Source: DATARR01 sp036376245 (lineage in GTDB: Bacteria > Acidobacteriota > Thermoanaerobaculia > Multivoradales > UBA5704). Taken from it: a stretch of 64,000 bases of DNA. Below are positions 17,039 through 25,623 of the stretch, piece by piece. The stretch is from assembly GCA_036376245.1 (NCBI GenBank), contig DASVAS010000026.1, positions 124,001-188,000 of the forward strand. Direction: 5' to 3'. Position numbers and translations under genes: made by a program. Every line of letters starts with the position of its first letter. The first letter of the stretch is position 1. The notes under the pieces are model-generated. The model saw only the letters and a program-made list of their open reading frames with translations, made no database searches and was not told where the DNA came from.

Positions 17039-18697
17039 ATGAAAATTTCAAAAAAAGCTTTTCTCTATACCTCTGTCTTCCTGATCATCGCCCTCGCGGG
17101 CTGCGAAAAAGATAAGTCCCTCCCTCCCGAGGTCAGCCAGCTCCTGCGCCAGACCGTGGAGGTGAAGGCCCTCCCCGCCTCGCTCAAGGACCAGAAGGAG
17201 CTTCAGAAGGCCTGGACCGAGATGGGCGCCTTCTACGCCAGGCGCGGTTTCCAGCCCGTGTGGTTCACCCCGGCCGGGCTGCGGCCCCAGGCCGCGGAGC
17301 TGATCCAGGCCATCCCCGCCCTCGGAGTGGACGGCCTCGAAATCCGGCGCTATCAGCCGGGCCGTCTGCAATCCCTGGTCGAGGAGATGAAGGAGACGAA
17401 GTCCTTCGACGACCCTGAAACCCAGCGCCGGCTGGTGGATCTGGACGTGGAGCTGACCTACACCTATCTCAGCCTGGCGGCCCATCTGGCCAACGGCAGG
17501 CTGCAGCCCGACAAGCTCCGCGTCGAGTGGTACACCAAGCCGCGCAACGTCGATCTGGACGCCCGGCTGGGCCAGGCCCTGGCGGCGGAAGACGCGGGCG
17601 AGATCGTCAGGATCCTGCGCAGCCTCACCCCGCCCCACCCCGACTACCAGCGGCTCGCCCAGGCGCTCGCCGCCCATCGGGCCATCGCGGCCAAGGGCGG
17701 CTGGGGCACGGTGCCGGCCGGACCGGACCTGGAGAAGGGCGACCGCGGCCCCCGGGTGGCGGCGCTGCGCCACAGGCTGTCGATTCCCGGCGGGGACGTC
17801 TTCGACGACGCCCTCGCCGCCGCCGTATCCCGCTTCCAGGGGAGGCACGGCCTGGAGGTCACGGGTGAGGTGGATGAGGAGACCCTGGCCGAGCTCAACG
17901 TGCCCGTCCAGGACCGCATCCGCCAGCTCCAGGTGAACATGGAGCGCTGGCGCTGGCTGCCGGGCTCCTTCGGCGACCGCTACATCCTGGTCAACGTGCC
18001 CGAGTTCAGGCTCGACCTCGTCGAGGGTGGGAAGCCGGTCTATACGATGCGGGTGGTGGTTGGCAAGGAGCAGAGCCGCACGCCGGCCTTCAGCGACAAG
18101 ATGATCTACCTGGAGCTGAACCCGGCCTGGAACATCCCCGACTCCATCATGAAGGAGGAGATCCTGCCGAAGCTGGCCGCGGACCCCGGCTACCTCGACC
18201 GCAACAACATGGAGGTGATCCCGGGCACGGATGGCCGGCTGCGCCAGCGCCCCGGGCCCGACAACCCCCTGGGCCAGATCAAGTTCATGTTCCCCAACGA
18301 GTACGACATCTACCTGCACGACACGCCGGCGGACCACCTCTTCAGCCGGACCGAGCGGGATTTCAGCCATGGCTGCATCCGCCTGGAGAAGCCCGTCGAG
18401 TTCGCCAACATCCTGCTCAAGGGGGACCCGAAGTGGACGCCGGAGGCCCTCCAGTCCGCCATCGACTCGGGCGAGCAGAAGACCATCACGCTCGAGCGGC
18501 CGCTGCCCGTCCACATCCTCTACTGGACGGCCTGGGTGGAGCCGGACGGCACGGTGCAGTTCCGCAAGGACATCTACGGCCACGACGAGCGGCTCGAACG
18601 GGCCCTCGCCGAGGAGCCGGCCGTCTGGCTGGACCTGAACGCCGTCCGGGGAGAGCAGAGGGCGGAAAAGTCGTCAGGACTGCGCGGCGAAGTCTGA
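17039..18697 (+). CDS. L,D-transpeptidase, YcbB/LdtD-like lipoprotein
   Basis: 552 residues from the ATG at 17039. A signal sequence ends in ALAGC (Cys about 21), a lipobox. Residues about 40-230 match the scaffold domain of YcbB; a peptidoglycan-binding domain follows (GDRGPRVAALRHRLS to DEETLAELN, about 235-290). The YkuD domain is at about 320-480 with the catalytic motif DIYLHDTP and FSHGCIRLE, nucleophile C446. It makes 3-3 cross-links in peptidoglycan in the periplasm. Its last 24 bp overlap the convergent transporter gene. Confidence 0.93.
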   Translation: MKISKKAFLYTSVFLIIALAGCEKDKSLPPEVSQLLRQTVEVKALPASLKDQKELQKAWTEMGAFYARRGFQPVWFTPAGLRPQAAELIQAIPALGVDGLEIRRYQPGRLQSLVEEMKETKSFDDPETQRRLVDLDVELTYTYLSLAAHLANGRLQPDKLRVEWYTKPRNVDLDARLGQALAAEDAGEIVRILRSLTPPHPDYQRLAQALAAHRAIAAKGGWGTVPAGPDLEKGDRGPRVAALRHRLSIPGGDVFDDALAAAVSRFQGRHGLEVTGEVDEETLAELNVPVQDRIRQLQVNMERWRWLPGSFGDRYILVNVPEFRLDLVEGGKPVYTMRVVVGKEQSRTPAFSDKMIYLELNPAWNIPDSIMKEEILPKLAADPGYLDRNNMEVIPGTDGRLRQRPGPDNPLGQIKFMFPNEYDIYLHDTPADHLFSRTERDFSHGCIRLEKPVEFANILLKGDPKWTPEALQSAIDSGEQKTITLERPLPVHILYWTAWVEPDGTVQFRKDIYGHDERLERALAEEPAVWLDLNAVRGEQRAEKSSGLRGEV

Positions 18698-19570
18698 TTT
18701 GGGGATCGCGCGGGCGTCGATCCATCCCTTGACTAGTGTGGCCAGGAGGATGACGGCGCCCCCGGCGAGCGACCAGCCCCCGGGCCGCTCGCCGTGCACC
18801 AGCCAGGCCCAGACCGGGTTGAGCACCGGTTCCAGGAGCAGCAGCAGCGACGCCTCGAAGGCCGAGACCTTCTCGATCCCGCGGAGCAGGAAGAAGTAGG
18901 CCAGGGCGATCTGGAACATCCCCAGACAGATCAACAGCAGCCAGTCCGTGGGCCGGGCCTGCGCCACCGGCAGCGCCATGGGCAGGCATCCCACGGCGGC
19001 GAACATGTTGCCCCAGAAGGCCGCGGTCGGTCCCCAGGATTCGCCCCCCCGCCCCAGGTCTCGCAGGCCCATGATGGTCAACGCCCAGGCCACGCCGGAC
19101 GCCAGAGCCAGGACGTTGCCCAGCCGCGGGTTCGGAGCCGTGGCCGAGACCGGGTCGAAGCCCACGAAGAAAAGTCCGAGCCCCAGCGCCAGGACGACCA
19201 TGAAGACCACGTCGCGGGAGCGGATCTTCTCGTGGAGCAGCCAGGGGGAGAGCAGGAGGACGTAGAGGGGCGCCGTGGACTGCAGGAAGATGGCGCTCGC
19301 CGACGTGGTCGTCTTGTTCGCGAGCACGAAAAGGATCATGGTCAGGGCGTAGGCCACGCCGATGCCGAGCACCTTCAGAGTGGGCCGGCGGCGCACCTGC
19401 CGCATCAGGAGGAACAGGGTCGCCGCCGCCACCACCGAGCGGAAGCTCGCCACCTGCCAGCCCGTGAACGAGATCGACTTGATCAGCGCGCCGCCCGAGG
19501 AAAACAGAGCGGCGGCCGCCAGGACCTCCAGGCGCGAGACGAGCGGGGTGCGGTGGGAGGGGGAGGACAT
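18674..19570 (-). CDS. EamA/DMT family transporter
   Basis: 298 residues with ten hydrophobic segments in two EamA repeats (about 12-140 and 155-285). The second repeat carries FEASLLLLLEPVLNPVWAWL, a strong family mark. Such 10-TMS drug/metabolite transporters move amino acids, nucleotides or other small metabolites; nothing nearby identifies the substrate. Single gene, with the palindromic repeat at 19607-19807 upstream. Confidence 0.9.
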   Translation of the reverse strand: MSSPSHRTPLVSRLEVLAAAALFSSGGALIKSISFTGWQVASFRSVVAAATLFLLMRQVRRRPTLKVLGIGVAYALTMILFVLANKTTTSASAIFLQSTAPLYVLLLSPWLLHEKIRSRDVVFMVVLALGLGLFFVGFDPVSATAPNPRLGNVLALASGVAWALTIMGLRDLGRGGESWGPTAAFWGNMFAAVGCLPMALPVAQARPTDWLLLICLGMFQIALAYFFLLRGIEKVSAFEASLLLLLEPVLNPVWAWLVHGERPGGWSLAGGAVILLATLVKGWIDARAIPKSDFAAQS

Positions 19571-19606
19571 GGAGGGGAGATCTTATAGAGGATCTGGCTT
19601 TCTGGA

Positions 19607-19807
19607 GCGGGGTGCCCTTCGAGACCTCACCCCCTGGCCCCCTCTCCCATCTCCCTCCCACCCTCCCCCGGGAGAGGGGGAACGATGAGGAAACGATCTT
19701 GCCTGCGCCGGATGGGCAAGAGCGCTCGCAGGCGTTCCCCCTCTCCCGGACGGCGGGCGGGGGATGGGAGAGGGGGCCAGGGGGTGAGGTCTCGAAGGGC
19801 ACCCCGC
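19607..19807. repeat. Long palindromic repeat, CCCTCTCCC family, locus 1
   Basis: Two perfect 45-bp arms (19607-19651 and 19763-19807) flank a 111-bp centre that itself holds a second inverted pair (GGGAGAGGGGGAACG and complement). Extruded or transcribed, it would form a nested hairpin about 200 nt long. Related sequence recurs at 31961, 32861, 49208 and 58380. It occupies nearly all of the 310-bp gap between the transporter and the PhoH gene; no coding gene is evident in it. Confidence 0.9.
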
Positions 19808-19880
19808 CCCCGCCGGCAACGTCGTCCTGGAGCCCCCCGCCTTGCCCCCCGCCTCCCCCCTGAGCTAGCCTGTTTTCCTG

Positions 19881-21212
19881 ATGTCCGACTCCCAACGCAA
19901 GATCTTCGTCCTCGACACCTCGGTCATTCTCTATGACTTCAATGCCTTACAGAATTTCCAGGAGCACGACGTAGCGATCCCCATCACCGTGCTCGAAGAG
20001 CTGGACCAGTTCAAGAAGGGCAACTCGGTCCTCAATCTCCAGGCCCGGGAGTTCATCCGCCAGCTCGACAAGCTGTCGAGCCACAACATGCTCCATGAAT
20101 GGATCCCCCTCGACGGGCCGGCCCGCGGCAAGTTCCGCGTCCTCACCGAGGAAGGCGGCGGCCGGATCGACACCGGCGAGGTCTTCGGCTCCCGCAAGGC
20201 CGACCACCGCATCCTCAACGCCGCCCTCGGCCTCGCCCAGTCCGAGCCGGACCGCAGGATCATCCTGGTCAGCAAGGACATGAACCTCCGCCTCAAGGCC
20301 CGCGCCCTGAACCTGCCGGCCGAGGACTACGAGACGGTCAAGATCAAGGACGCCGCCCACCTCCCCAAGGGCAAGGACGAGGTCGAGGTGCCGGACGGCG
20401 GCGTCATCGACCGCCTCTACCAGGAGGAGTGGGTCCCCGTCGAGGACGTCCTCCAGGAGCGCCCGGCCAGCAACCACTACTACATCCTGCGCAGCGGCTC
20501 GAAGTCGGCCCTCGCCTACTACAACCCGCGCCTCGACCGCATCGAGCGGGTCGTCAAGCCGATCGCCTACGGCATCTCCCCCCGCAACGCCGAGCAGACC
20601 TTCGCCATGCACGCCGTCCTCAACATGGACGTGCCGCTGGTCACCCTCTCCGGCGCCGCGGGCACGGGCAAGACCCTGGTCGCCCTGGCCGGGGCCATGG
20701 AGCAGCGGCGGCACTTCCGCCAGATCTATCTCGCCCGCCCCATCGTCCCCCTCTCCAACCGCGACATCGGCTATCTGCCAGGGGACATCAACTCCAAGAT
20801 CAACCCCTTCATGCAGCCGCTCTGGGACAACCTGGGGATCATCAAGAACCAGTTCGACGAGAAGGAGCGGGAGTACAAGAAGGTCGACGAGATGGTGGAG
20901 TCCGAAAAGCTCCACATCGTGCCGCTGGCCTACATCCGCGGCAGGAGCCTCTCGAACGTCATCTTCATCGTGGACGAGGCGCAGAACCTCACGCCGCACG
21001 AGGTCAAGACCATCATCACCCGCGCCGGCGAGCGCACCAAGATCATCCTCACCGGCGACATCTTCCAGATCGACACGCCCTACCTGGACGCGAACAGCAA
21101 CGGCCTCTCCTACCTGATCGACCGCATCCGGGGCAACCCGCTGTACGCGCACGTCAATCTGGAAAAGGGGGAGCGCTCGGCGCTGGCCAATCTGGCCAGC
21201 ATGATGCTGTAA
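19881..21212 (+). CDS. PIN domain - PhoH family ATPase/RNase
   Basis: 443 residues. The N-terminal PIN domain (about 5-140) starts KIFVLDTSVILYD with further acidic residues in VLEELD and DHRILNAAL, giving a likely Mg-dependent ribonuclease site. The PhoH helicase-like ATPase follows, with Walker A GAAGTGKT at 258-265, Walker B IFIVDEAQN and sensor ILTGDIFQID. This is the PhoH2/YlaK arrangement, which unwinds and cleaves RNA and in actinobacteria sits in toxin-antitoxin loci. Here no antitoxin gene overlaps it. Transcribed alone. Confidence 0.94.
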   Translation: MSDSQRKIFVLDTSVILYDFNALQNFQEHDVAIPITVLEELDQFKKGNSVLNLQAREFIRQLDKLSSHNMLHEWIPLDGPARGKFRVLTEEGGGRIDTGEVFGSRKADHRILNAALGLAQSEPDRRIILVSKDMNLRLKARALNLPAEDYETVKIKDAAHLPKGKDEVEVPDGGVIDRLYQEEWVPVEDVLQERPASNHYYILRSGSKSALAYYNPRLDRIERVVKPIAYGISPRNAEQTFAMHAVLNMDVPLVTLSGAAGTGKTLVALAGAMEQRRHFRQIYLARPIVPLSNRDIGYLPGDINSKINPFMQPLWDNLGIIKNQFDEKEREYKKVDEMVESEKLHIVPLAYIRGRSLSNVIFIVDEAQNLTPHEVKTIITRAGERTKIILTGDIFQIDTPYLDANSNGLSYLIDRIRGNPLYAHVNLEKGERSALANLASMML

Positions 21213-21218
21213 GGGTCC

Positions 21219-22076
21219 TCACTCCGGGGTGGGGTGAGGGCTCCGGTCCGGTTTTTGCACACCGGACTCCCCGAAGTACCAGCGGGGTCTGGCCTTCCAG
21301 ACCAGCCCGAATTCTCCGGTCGCCGCGGAGAGGATCCGTTCCATGGCCTCGTCCACGGAGTCCGTGAAGAGGAGACGCTCGCAATCCGCGGGAAGAATCG
21401 TTCCTTCACCGACCATACGATGGCAAATGAACTCTTGAAGAGGTCGCCAGTAGTCGGTTCCCATCAGGATCAGCGGGAAGTTGCGGATCTTTCCCGTCTG
21501 GATCAGGGTGGCGCACTCGAAGATCTCGTCCATGGTGCCGAAGCCGCCGGGCAGCACCACGAAGGCGTACGAGTACTTGACCAGCATCACCTTGCGGACG
21601 AAGAAGTAGCGGAACTCGATCCAGCGGTCGAGGTAGGGGTTCGGCTTCTGCTCCTGGGGCAGGATGATGTTGCAGCCGATGGAGCAGGCCCCGACGTCCC
21701 GGGCGCCGCGGTTGGCCGCTTCCATGATGCCCGGCCCGCCGCCCGTCATGACCGTGAAGCCGGCGCGGCCCAGCCGCCGCCCCACCTCGCGGGCGATGGC
21801 ATAGTACCGGTGGTCCTCCTTGAACCGGGCCGAGCCGAACACGGTGACGCAGGGCCCCACGAAGTGCAGGCCCCGGATGCCGCGGAGGAAGTCGGTGCCG
21901 ACGCGGATCACCCGCGCCAGCTCCGCGGTCCGGCTCTTGGGACCCTCCAGGAACTGCCCGTCCTCCGCGAGCTCCGTCCCCTTGCCCCAGCGCGGCGGCT
22001 CACCGCTCTGCGCCGCCGCTTCGACTTCGACTTTGGGCGCCGGGCCGGGCGCCTTCTCGGGTTGAACCTTGTCCAT
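21219..22076 (-). CDS. LOG family / TIGR00730 Rossmann-fold protein
   Basis: 285 residues. The lysine-decarboxylase-like core (about 90-265) contains VTVFGSARF, GGGPGIMEAANRGA and PGGFGTMDEIFE, the last being the PGGxGTxxE signature of cytokinin riboside phosphate phosphoribohydrolases and nucleotide 5'-monophosphate nucleosidases. Likely reaction: cleavage of a nucleoside monophosphate into base and ribose phosphate. The N-terminal 60 residues are Pro/Glu-rich and probably disordered. Its 5' end overlaps the putative start of the divergent sulfatase gene by 15 bp. Confidence 0.92.
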   Translation of the reverse strand: MDKVQPEKAPGPAPKVEVEAAAQSGEPPRWGKGTELAEDGQFLEGPKSRTAELARVIRVGTDFLRGIRGLHFVGPCVTVFGSARFKEDHRYYAIAREVGRRLGRAGFTVMTGGGPGIMEAANRGARDVGACSIGCNIILPQEQKPNPYLDRWIEFRYFFVRKVMLVKYSYAFVVLPGGFGTMDEIFECATLIQTGKIRNFPLILMGTDYWRPLQEFICHRMVGEGTILPADCERLLFTDSVDEAMERILSAATGEFGLVWKARPRWYFGESGVQKPDRSPHPTPE

Positions 22077-23444
22077 GCCCGCCAGAGTAGCAAAGCTCTT
22101 GCCCTGCTCCTCCTCCTGGCGTTCCTGGCCGCCGGCTCCCTGCCCGCCCGGCAGGCGGAGCCCCAGGCGCAGCGCTTCCCCAACGTGGTGATCCTCACCA
22201 TCGACACCCTGCGCGCCGACCGGCTCTCCTCCTACGGCTACCGCCGGCCCACGTCGCCCAACATCGACCGGCTGCTCAACAGCGGCGCCCGCTTCACCCA
22301 GGCGCGCACCGTCGAGCCGCTGACCAATCCGGCGATGTGCTCGCTGTTCACGTCCCTCTACCCCCACGAGCACGGCGGCACCCGCAACGGCCTGCGCATG
22401 CACCCGAACCTGCCGTCCATGGCCCGGGTGCTGGACCGCCGCGGCTACCGCAGCGCCGCCTTCGTGGGCAACTGGACGCTCAAGAACCGCATCTCGGGCC
22501 TCGGCGACCACTTCGAGCGCTACGACGAGGTCTTCACCCGCAAGCGCTGGCTCGGCATGTTCAAGGGCGAAGCCACCGCCGAGGACCTCAGCGACAGCGC
22601 CCTCGCCTGGCTGGAGGAAACGCGCAAGAACCCGCGCCACCCGTTCCTGCTCTGGGTCCATTACGTCGAGCCGCACGCCCCCTATCGCCTGCAGGAGGAT
22701 TTCGCCGGACGGCTGGGCGTCAAGACCAAGGGCGAGGTCTCCAGGCAGGATCGCTACGACACCGAGATCGCCTTCACGGACCATCACCTGGGCCGGCTGC
22801 TCCAGGCCTTCGAGCGCGACCCCGCCCTCAAGGCCAACACCATCATCGTCTTCGCCGCCGACCACGGCGAGAGCCTGGGCGAGCACGGCTACTGGGGACA
22901 TGGGCGCAACCTCTACGAGCCGAACCTGCACATCCCGATGGGGATCGTCTGGCCCGGCAAGATCCGCCCCGGCACGATCGTCGGCGCCCCGGCCCTGAAC
23001 ATCGACGTGGCGCCCACCATCCTGGGCCTCACCGGACTGCCGGCGCCGGACGGCTTCAAGGGCCTCGACTGGACCTCCGTGCTCCTCCGGGGAGCCCCGC
23101 AGCCACACGACCGGGTGACCTGGTTCCAGGCGCACAAGGGAGCGGTGCTCACCGCCCAGGAGGCCAACGGCGCCCGCCGCAACGGGCTGCTGGAGGTCGG
23201 GATCCTGGCGGATGGGCGCAAGGAGATCTTCCGCGTCTCCGAGCGCCAGCTCAACCTGTTCGACCTCACCCGGGACCCGCGGGAGATCAAGAGCCTGGCC
23301 CGCAAGGGCGGCCGCGTCTCCGAGCGCCTCCACGAGTGGATGGCCTCCGTCCAGAAAGGCCTCATCGCCGCCGACCGCCTCGGCCCGGCCGAGGTCGATC
23401 CCGAGAACGCGGAACAGTTGCGGGCGCTGGGGTACATTCATTAG
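22062..23444 (+). CDS. Sulfatase-like hydrolase, exported
   Basis: About 460 residues if the TTG at 22062 is the start; it gives a signal peptide (LALLLLLAFLAAG) but no clear ribosome binding site. Metal-site motifs are VVILTIDTLRADRLSSYGY at the start of the domain, FAADHGESLGEHGYWGHG in the middle, and the nucleophile region VEPLTNPAMCSLFTSLYP. The place of the formylglycine Cys/Ser in C/S-x-P-x-R sulfatases is taken by Thr or Asn here, so this is more likely a phosphatase, phosphodiesterase or transferase of the alkaline phosphatase superfamily than a true sulfatase. Confidence 0.85.
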   Translation: MNLVHARQSSKALALLLLLAFLAAGSLPARQAEPQAQRFPNVVILTIDTLRADRLSSYGYRRPTSPNIDRLLNSGARFTQARTVEPLTNPAMCSLFTSLYPHEHGGTRNGLRMHPNLPSMARVLDRRGYRSAAFVGNWTLKNRISGLGDHFERYDEVFTRKRWLGMFKGEATAEDLSDSALAWLEETRKNPRHPFLLWVHYVEPHAPYRLQEDFAGRLGVKTKGEVSRQDRYDTEIAFTDHHLGRLLQAFERDPALKANTIIVFAADHGESLGEHGYWGHGRNLYEPNLHIPMGIVWPGKIRPGTIVGAPALNIDVAPTILGLTGLPAPDGFKGLDWTSVLLRGAPQPHDRVTWFQAHKGAVLTAQEANGARRNGLLEVGILADGRKEIFRVSERQLNLFDLTRDPREIKSLARKGGRVSERLHEWMASVQKGLIAADRLGPAEVDPENAEQLRALGYIH

Positions 23445-23454
23445 AGCCCTCACC

Positions 23455-23575
23455 ACCCAGCCAAGGACAACAAGGACGAACAAGGACCGACAAGGACGAG
23501 CACGGCATTCTCGTCCGTCTGTGCTTGTCCGCGCCCGTCTGTGTTCGTCCGTGTCCCCCCTGGCGCCATCTGCTA
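23455..23575. repeat. AAGGAC tandem hairpin, locus 1
   Basis: Left half: four or five imperfect 9-mers of the type ACAAGGACG. Right half: their inverse (TCGTCCGTCTGTG-type). The two halves can pair into one hairpin. It lies between the sulfatase stop and the S51-like start. The same design occurs at 29140 and 35318. Confidence 0.75.
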
Positions 23576-23602
23576 TCTTTCCTCCCCCTGGAGACCACCA
23601 CC

Positions 23603-24400
23603 ATGGCAGGCAACCTCAAACCGATCTTCCTGCTGGCCGACAGCCAGCTCCTCTTCTGGCGCGACGAGGACGGCCAACGCTTCCTGGAGCGCGCCCGGGC
23701 GCTGATCGAGGCCGAATCCCCCGGCAAGGAACCGAAGGCCGCCTACCTCGGCGCCTCGAACGGCGACGCTCCCGAGTTCTTCGACCTGTTCGTGGCCGCC
23801 ATGGCCGAGATCCGCATCCGCGACTGCCGCCACATCCCGTCCCGGCCCTCCAACGACGACTTCGCCTTTCTCAACGAGGCCGACCTCATCCTCCTCTCCG
23901 GCGGCGACGTGCGGCGGGGATGGCAGGCGTTCCAGGAATCCGGGTTGAAGGAGAAGATCGCCGAGCGCTACTACGCCGGCGCGGTCCTGGTCGGCGTCTC
24001 GGCCGGCGCCGTGCAGCTCGGCCTCAAAGGCTGGGACGAAGGCGAGGTCTTCGACACCTTCTGCCTCGTGCCTTTCGTCGTGGACGTCCACGACGAGCCC
24101 AACTGGACGGGGCTCCAGCGCGCCCTTCCCCAGGCCGGCGAGCACGCCCGCGGCTTCGGCATTCCCGGCGGCGCCGGCGCCCTCTACCATCCCGACTACT
24201 CCGTCGAGCCCGTCCGGTCTCCCCTCACGGAGGTGGAACGCACCGAGTCCGGCATGCGCCAGTCGCTTCTCATGCCGGGAGCCGGCGAGACGCCGGAGAG
24301 CGATGAGCCGACACAGGTGATGAGCCAGGAAGAGCTGGTCGAGCGCGTCCTGCGGGACCTCGGCCCGCCCGGCTCGGACGAGGACGACCCGGTCAACTGA
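23603..24400 (+). CDS. Type 1 glutamine amidotransferase-like / peptidase S51 family
   Basis: 265 residues from the ATG at 23603. DLILLSGGDVRRGWQ and the nucleophile elbow GVSAGAVQLG (Ser about 135) match the S51 family of cyanophycinases and dipeptidase E, with a His in VVDVHDEPN as a possible triad member. Peptidases of this family cut Asp-containing peptides. The first 60 residues (AAYLGASNGDAPEFF) fit the family's N-terminal strand. Only 7 bp separate it from the metallophosphoesterase gene, so the two are probably cotranscribed. Confidence 0.82.
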   Translation: MAGNLKPIFLLADSQLLFWRDEDGQRFLERARALIEAESPGKEPKAAYLGASNGDAPEFFDLFVAAMAEIRIRDCRHIPSRPSNDDFAFLNEADLILLSGGDVRRGWQAFQESGLKEKIAERYYAGAVLVGVSAGAVQLGLKGWDEGEVFDTFCLVPFVVDVHDEPNWTGLQRALPQAGEHARGFGIPGGAGALYHPDYSVEPVRSPLTEVERTESGMRQSLLMPGAGETPESDEPTQVMSQEELVERVLRDLGPPGSDEDDPVN

Positions 24401-24407
24401 TCCCGCG

Positions 24408-25283
24408 ATGAAGCTCTACGCGATCGCCGACCTGCACCTCCGCTACGAGGTGACCCGGCAGGCCCTTCGGGACCTCCGCCCGCACCCCTACGACTGGCTC
24501 ATCCTGGCGGGGGACGTGGGCGAGACCGAAGAGCATCTCCGCTTCGCCCTGGCGGTCCTCTCCGAGCGTTTCGCCCGCCTTTTCTGGGTGCCCGGCAACC
24601 ACGACCTCTGGACGATCCCGACGCGGGCGGACGACCTGCGCGGGCAGGCCAAATACGAACGCCTCGTGCGGATCTGCCGCGAGTTCGGAGTCCTCACCCC
24701 CGAAGACCCCTACGTGGTCTGGCCGGGCGAAGGCGGCCCCTGCGTCCTGGCGCCGACTTTCATTCTCTACGACTACACCTTCCGCCCGGACGAGGTCCCG
24801 GTCGAGAAGGCGGTGGAATGGGCCGCGGAGGAGAACCTGCTCTGCTCGGACGAGGTCCTGCTGCACCCGGACCCCTTCCCGACGAAATCCGACTGGTGCC
24901 ACGAGCGGGTGCGCCTGACCGAGCCGCGCCTGGCCGAGGCGGCCTCGCGGGGACCGGTGGTGATCATCAATCACTTCCCATTGCGCCAGGACCTCGCGGT
25001 GCTGCCGCGCATCCCCCGCTTCTCCATCTGGTGCGGCACCCGCCTGACCGAGGACTGGCACCGCCGCTACCGCGCCGAAGCCGTCATCTACGGCCACCTC
25101 CACATCCGCGCCACCCACCACCGCGACGGCGTCCGCTTCGAGGAGGTCTCGCTGGGCTATCCCCAGAACTGGACCCCGGAGCTGGGGATCGAGCCCTACC
25201 TGCGGCAGATCCTTCCCGATCCGCACGATTACCCGGCGGAGGCGATTCCGTTGGAGGGATCGACGTACAGGCCGCAGGGGTGA
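24408..25283 (+). CDS. Metallophosphoesterase
   Basis: 291 residues. All five calcineurin-like motifs are visible: IADLHL (D-x-H), LAGDVGE (GD), PGNHDLW (GNHD), INHFPLR and YGHLHIRA (GHxH). Two metal ions should be bound; the substrate (phosphoprotein, cyclic nucleotide or nucleotide) cannot be read from sequence. It is soluble, with no signal peptide. Second gene of a likely operon with the S51-like peptidase. Confidence 0.9.
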   Translation: MKLYAIADLHLRYEVTRQALRDLRPHPYDWLILAGDVGETEEHLRFALAVLSERFARLFWVPGNHDLWTIPTRADDLRGQAKYERLVRICREFGVLTPEDPYVVWPGEGGPCVLAPTFILYDYTFRPDEVPVEKAVEWAAEENLLCSDEVLLHPDPFPTKSDWCHERVRLTEPRLAEAASRGPVVIINHFPLRQDLAVLPRIPRFSIWCGTRLTEDWHRRYRAEAVIYGHLHIRATHHRDGVRFEEVSLGYPQNWTPELGIEPYLRQILPDPHDYPAEAIPLEGSTYRPQG

Positions 25284-25309
25284 GGGCTCCCTATCTTTAG
25301 CCACATCCT

Positions 25310-25554
25310 CGTAGAGACGCCACAGACGATGTAGCAACACTTACCGAGACCACCGCCGGCGTGGCGTCTCCTCGGAGGGCATAGCGCATCCCTCAGTAAG
25401 CCGGATTGAACTGGCTCAACGCCCTGTTCCATTCCCTGGACCCGGGAACAGAACCTTCAGACGAGCCTGCCTTCTGAGCGTCTGCCCTTCGAAGAGACGC
25501 CACGCCGGCCGTGGCCTCGGCAGGTCTTGCCACATCGTCTGTGTCGTCTCTACG
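25310..25554. repeat. Imperfect 63-bp inverted repeat
   Basis: Arms at about 25310-25373 and 25491-25554 match over roughly 63 bp with six or so mismatches (outer ends CGTAGAGACG / GTCTCTACG, inner ends GCGTGGCGTCTC / GAGACGCCACGC). The 117-bp centre shows no coding sequence. It could be a MITE-like element or a long transcription-terminating hairpin after the metallophosphoesterase gene. Confidence 0.75.
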
Positions 25555-25573
25555 AACACGTGGCTCTGGAAGG

Positions 25574-25603
25574 GGGCGACCGCACCCCCGCATGCGGTCG
25601 CCC
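25574..25603. terminator. GC-rich hairpin
   Basis: Arms GGGCGACCGC and GCGGTCGCCC are perfect over 10 bp with a 10-nt loop. No T-run follows, so termination would need another factor; it may instead be part of the neighbouring element. Confidence 0.4.
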
Positions 25604-25623
25604 ATCATGGTGGGTCACTACAA

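Noticed and set aside
22305..22365. True formylglycine sulfatase
   Set aside because: The C/S-x-P-x-R signature is missing at the nucleophile position.
23455..23575. Possible CRISPR array
   Set aside because: Units are 9-mers without unique spacers and are arranged as an inverted pair; no cas genes are near.
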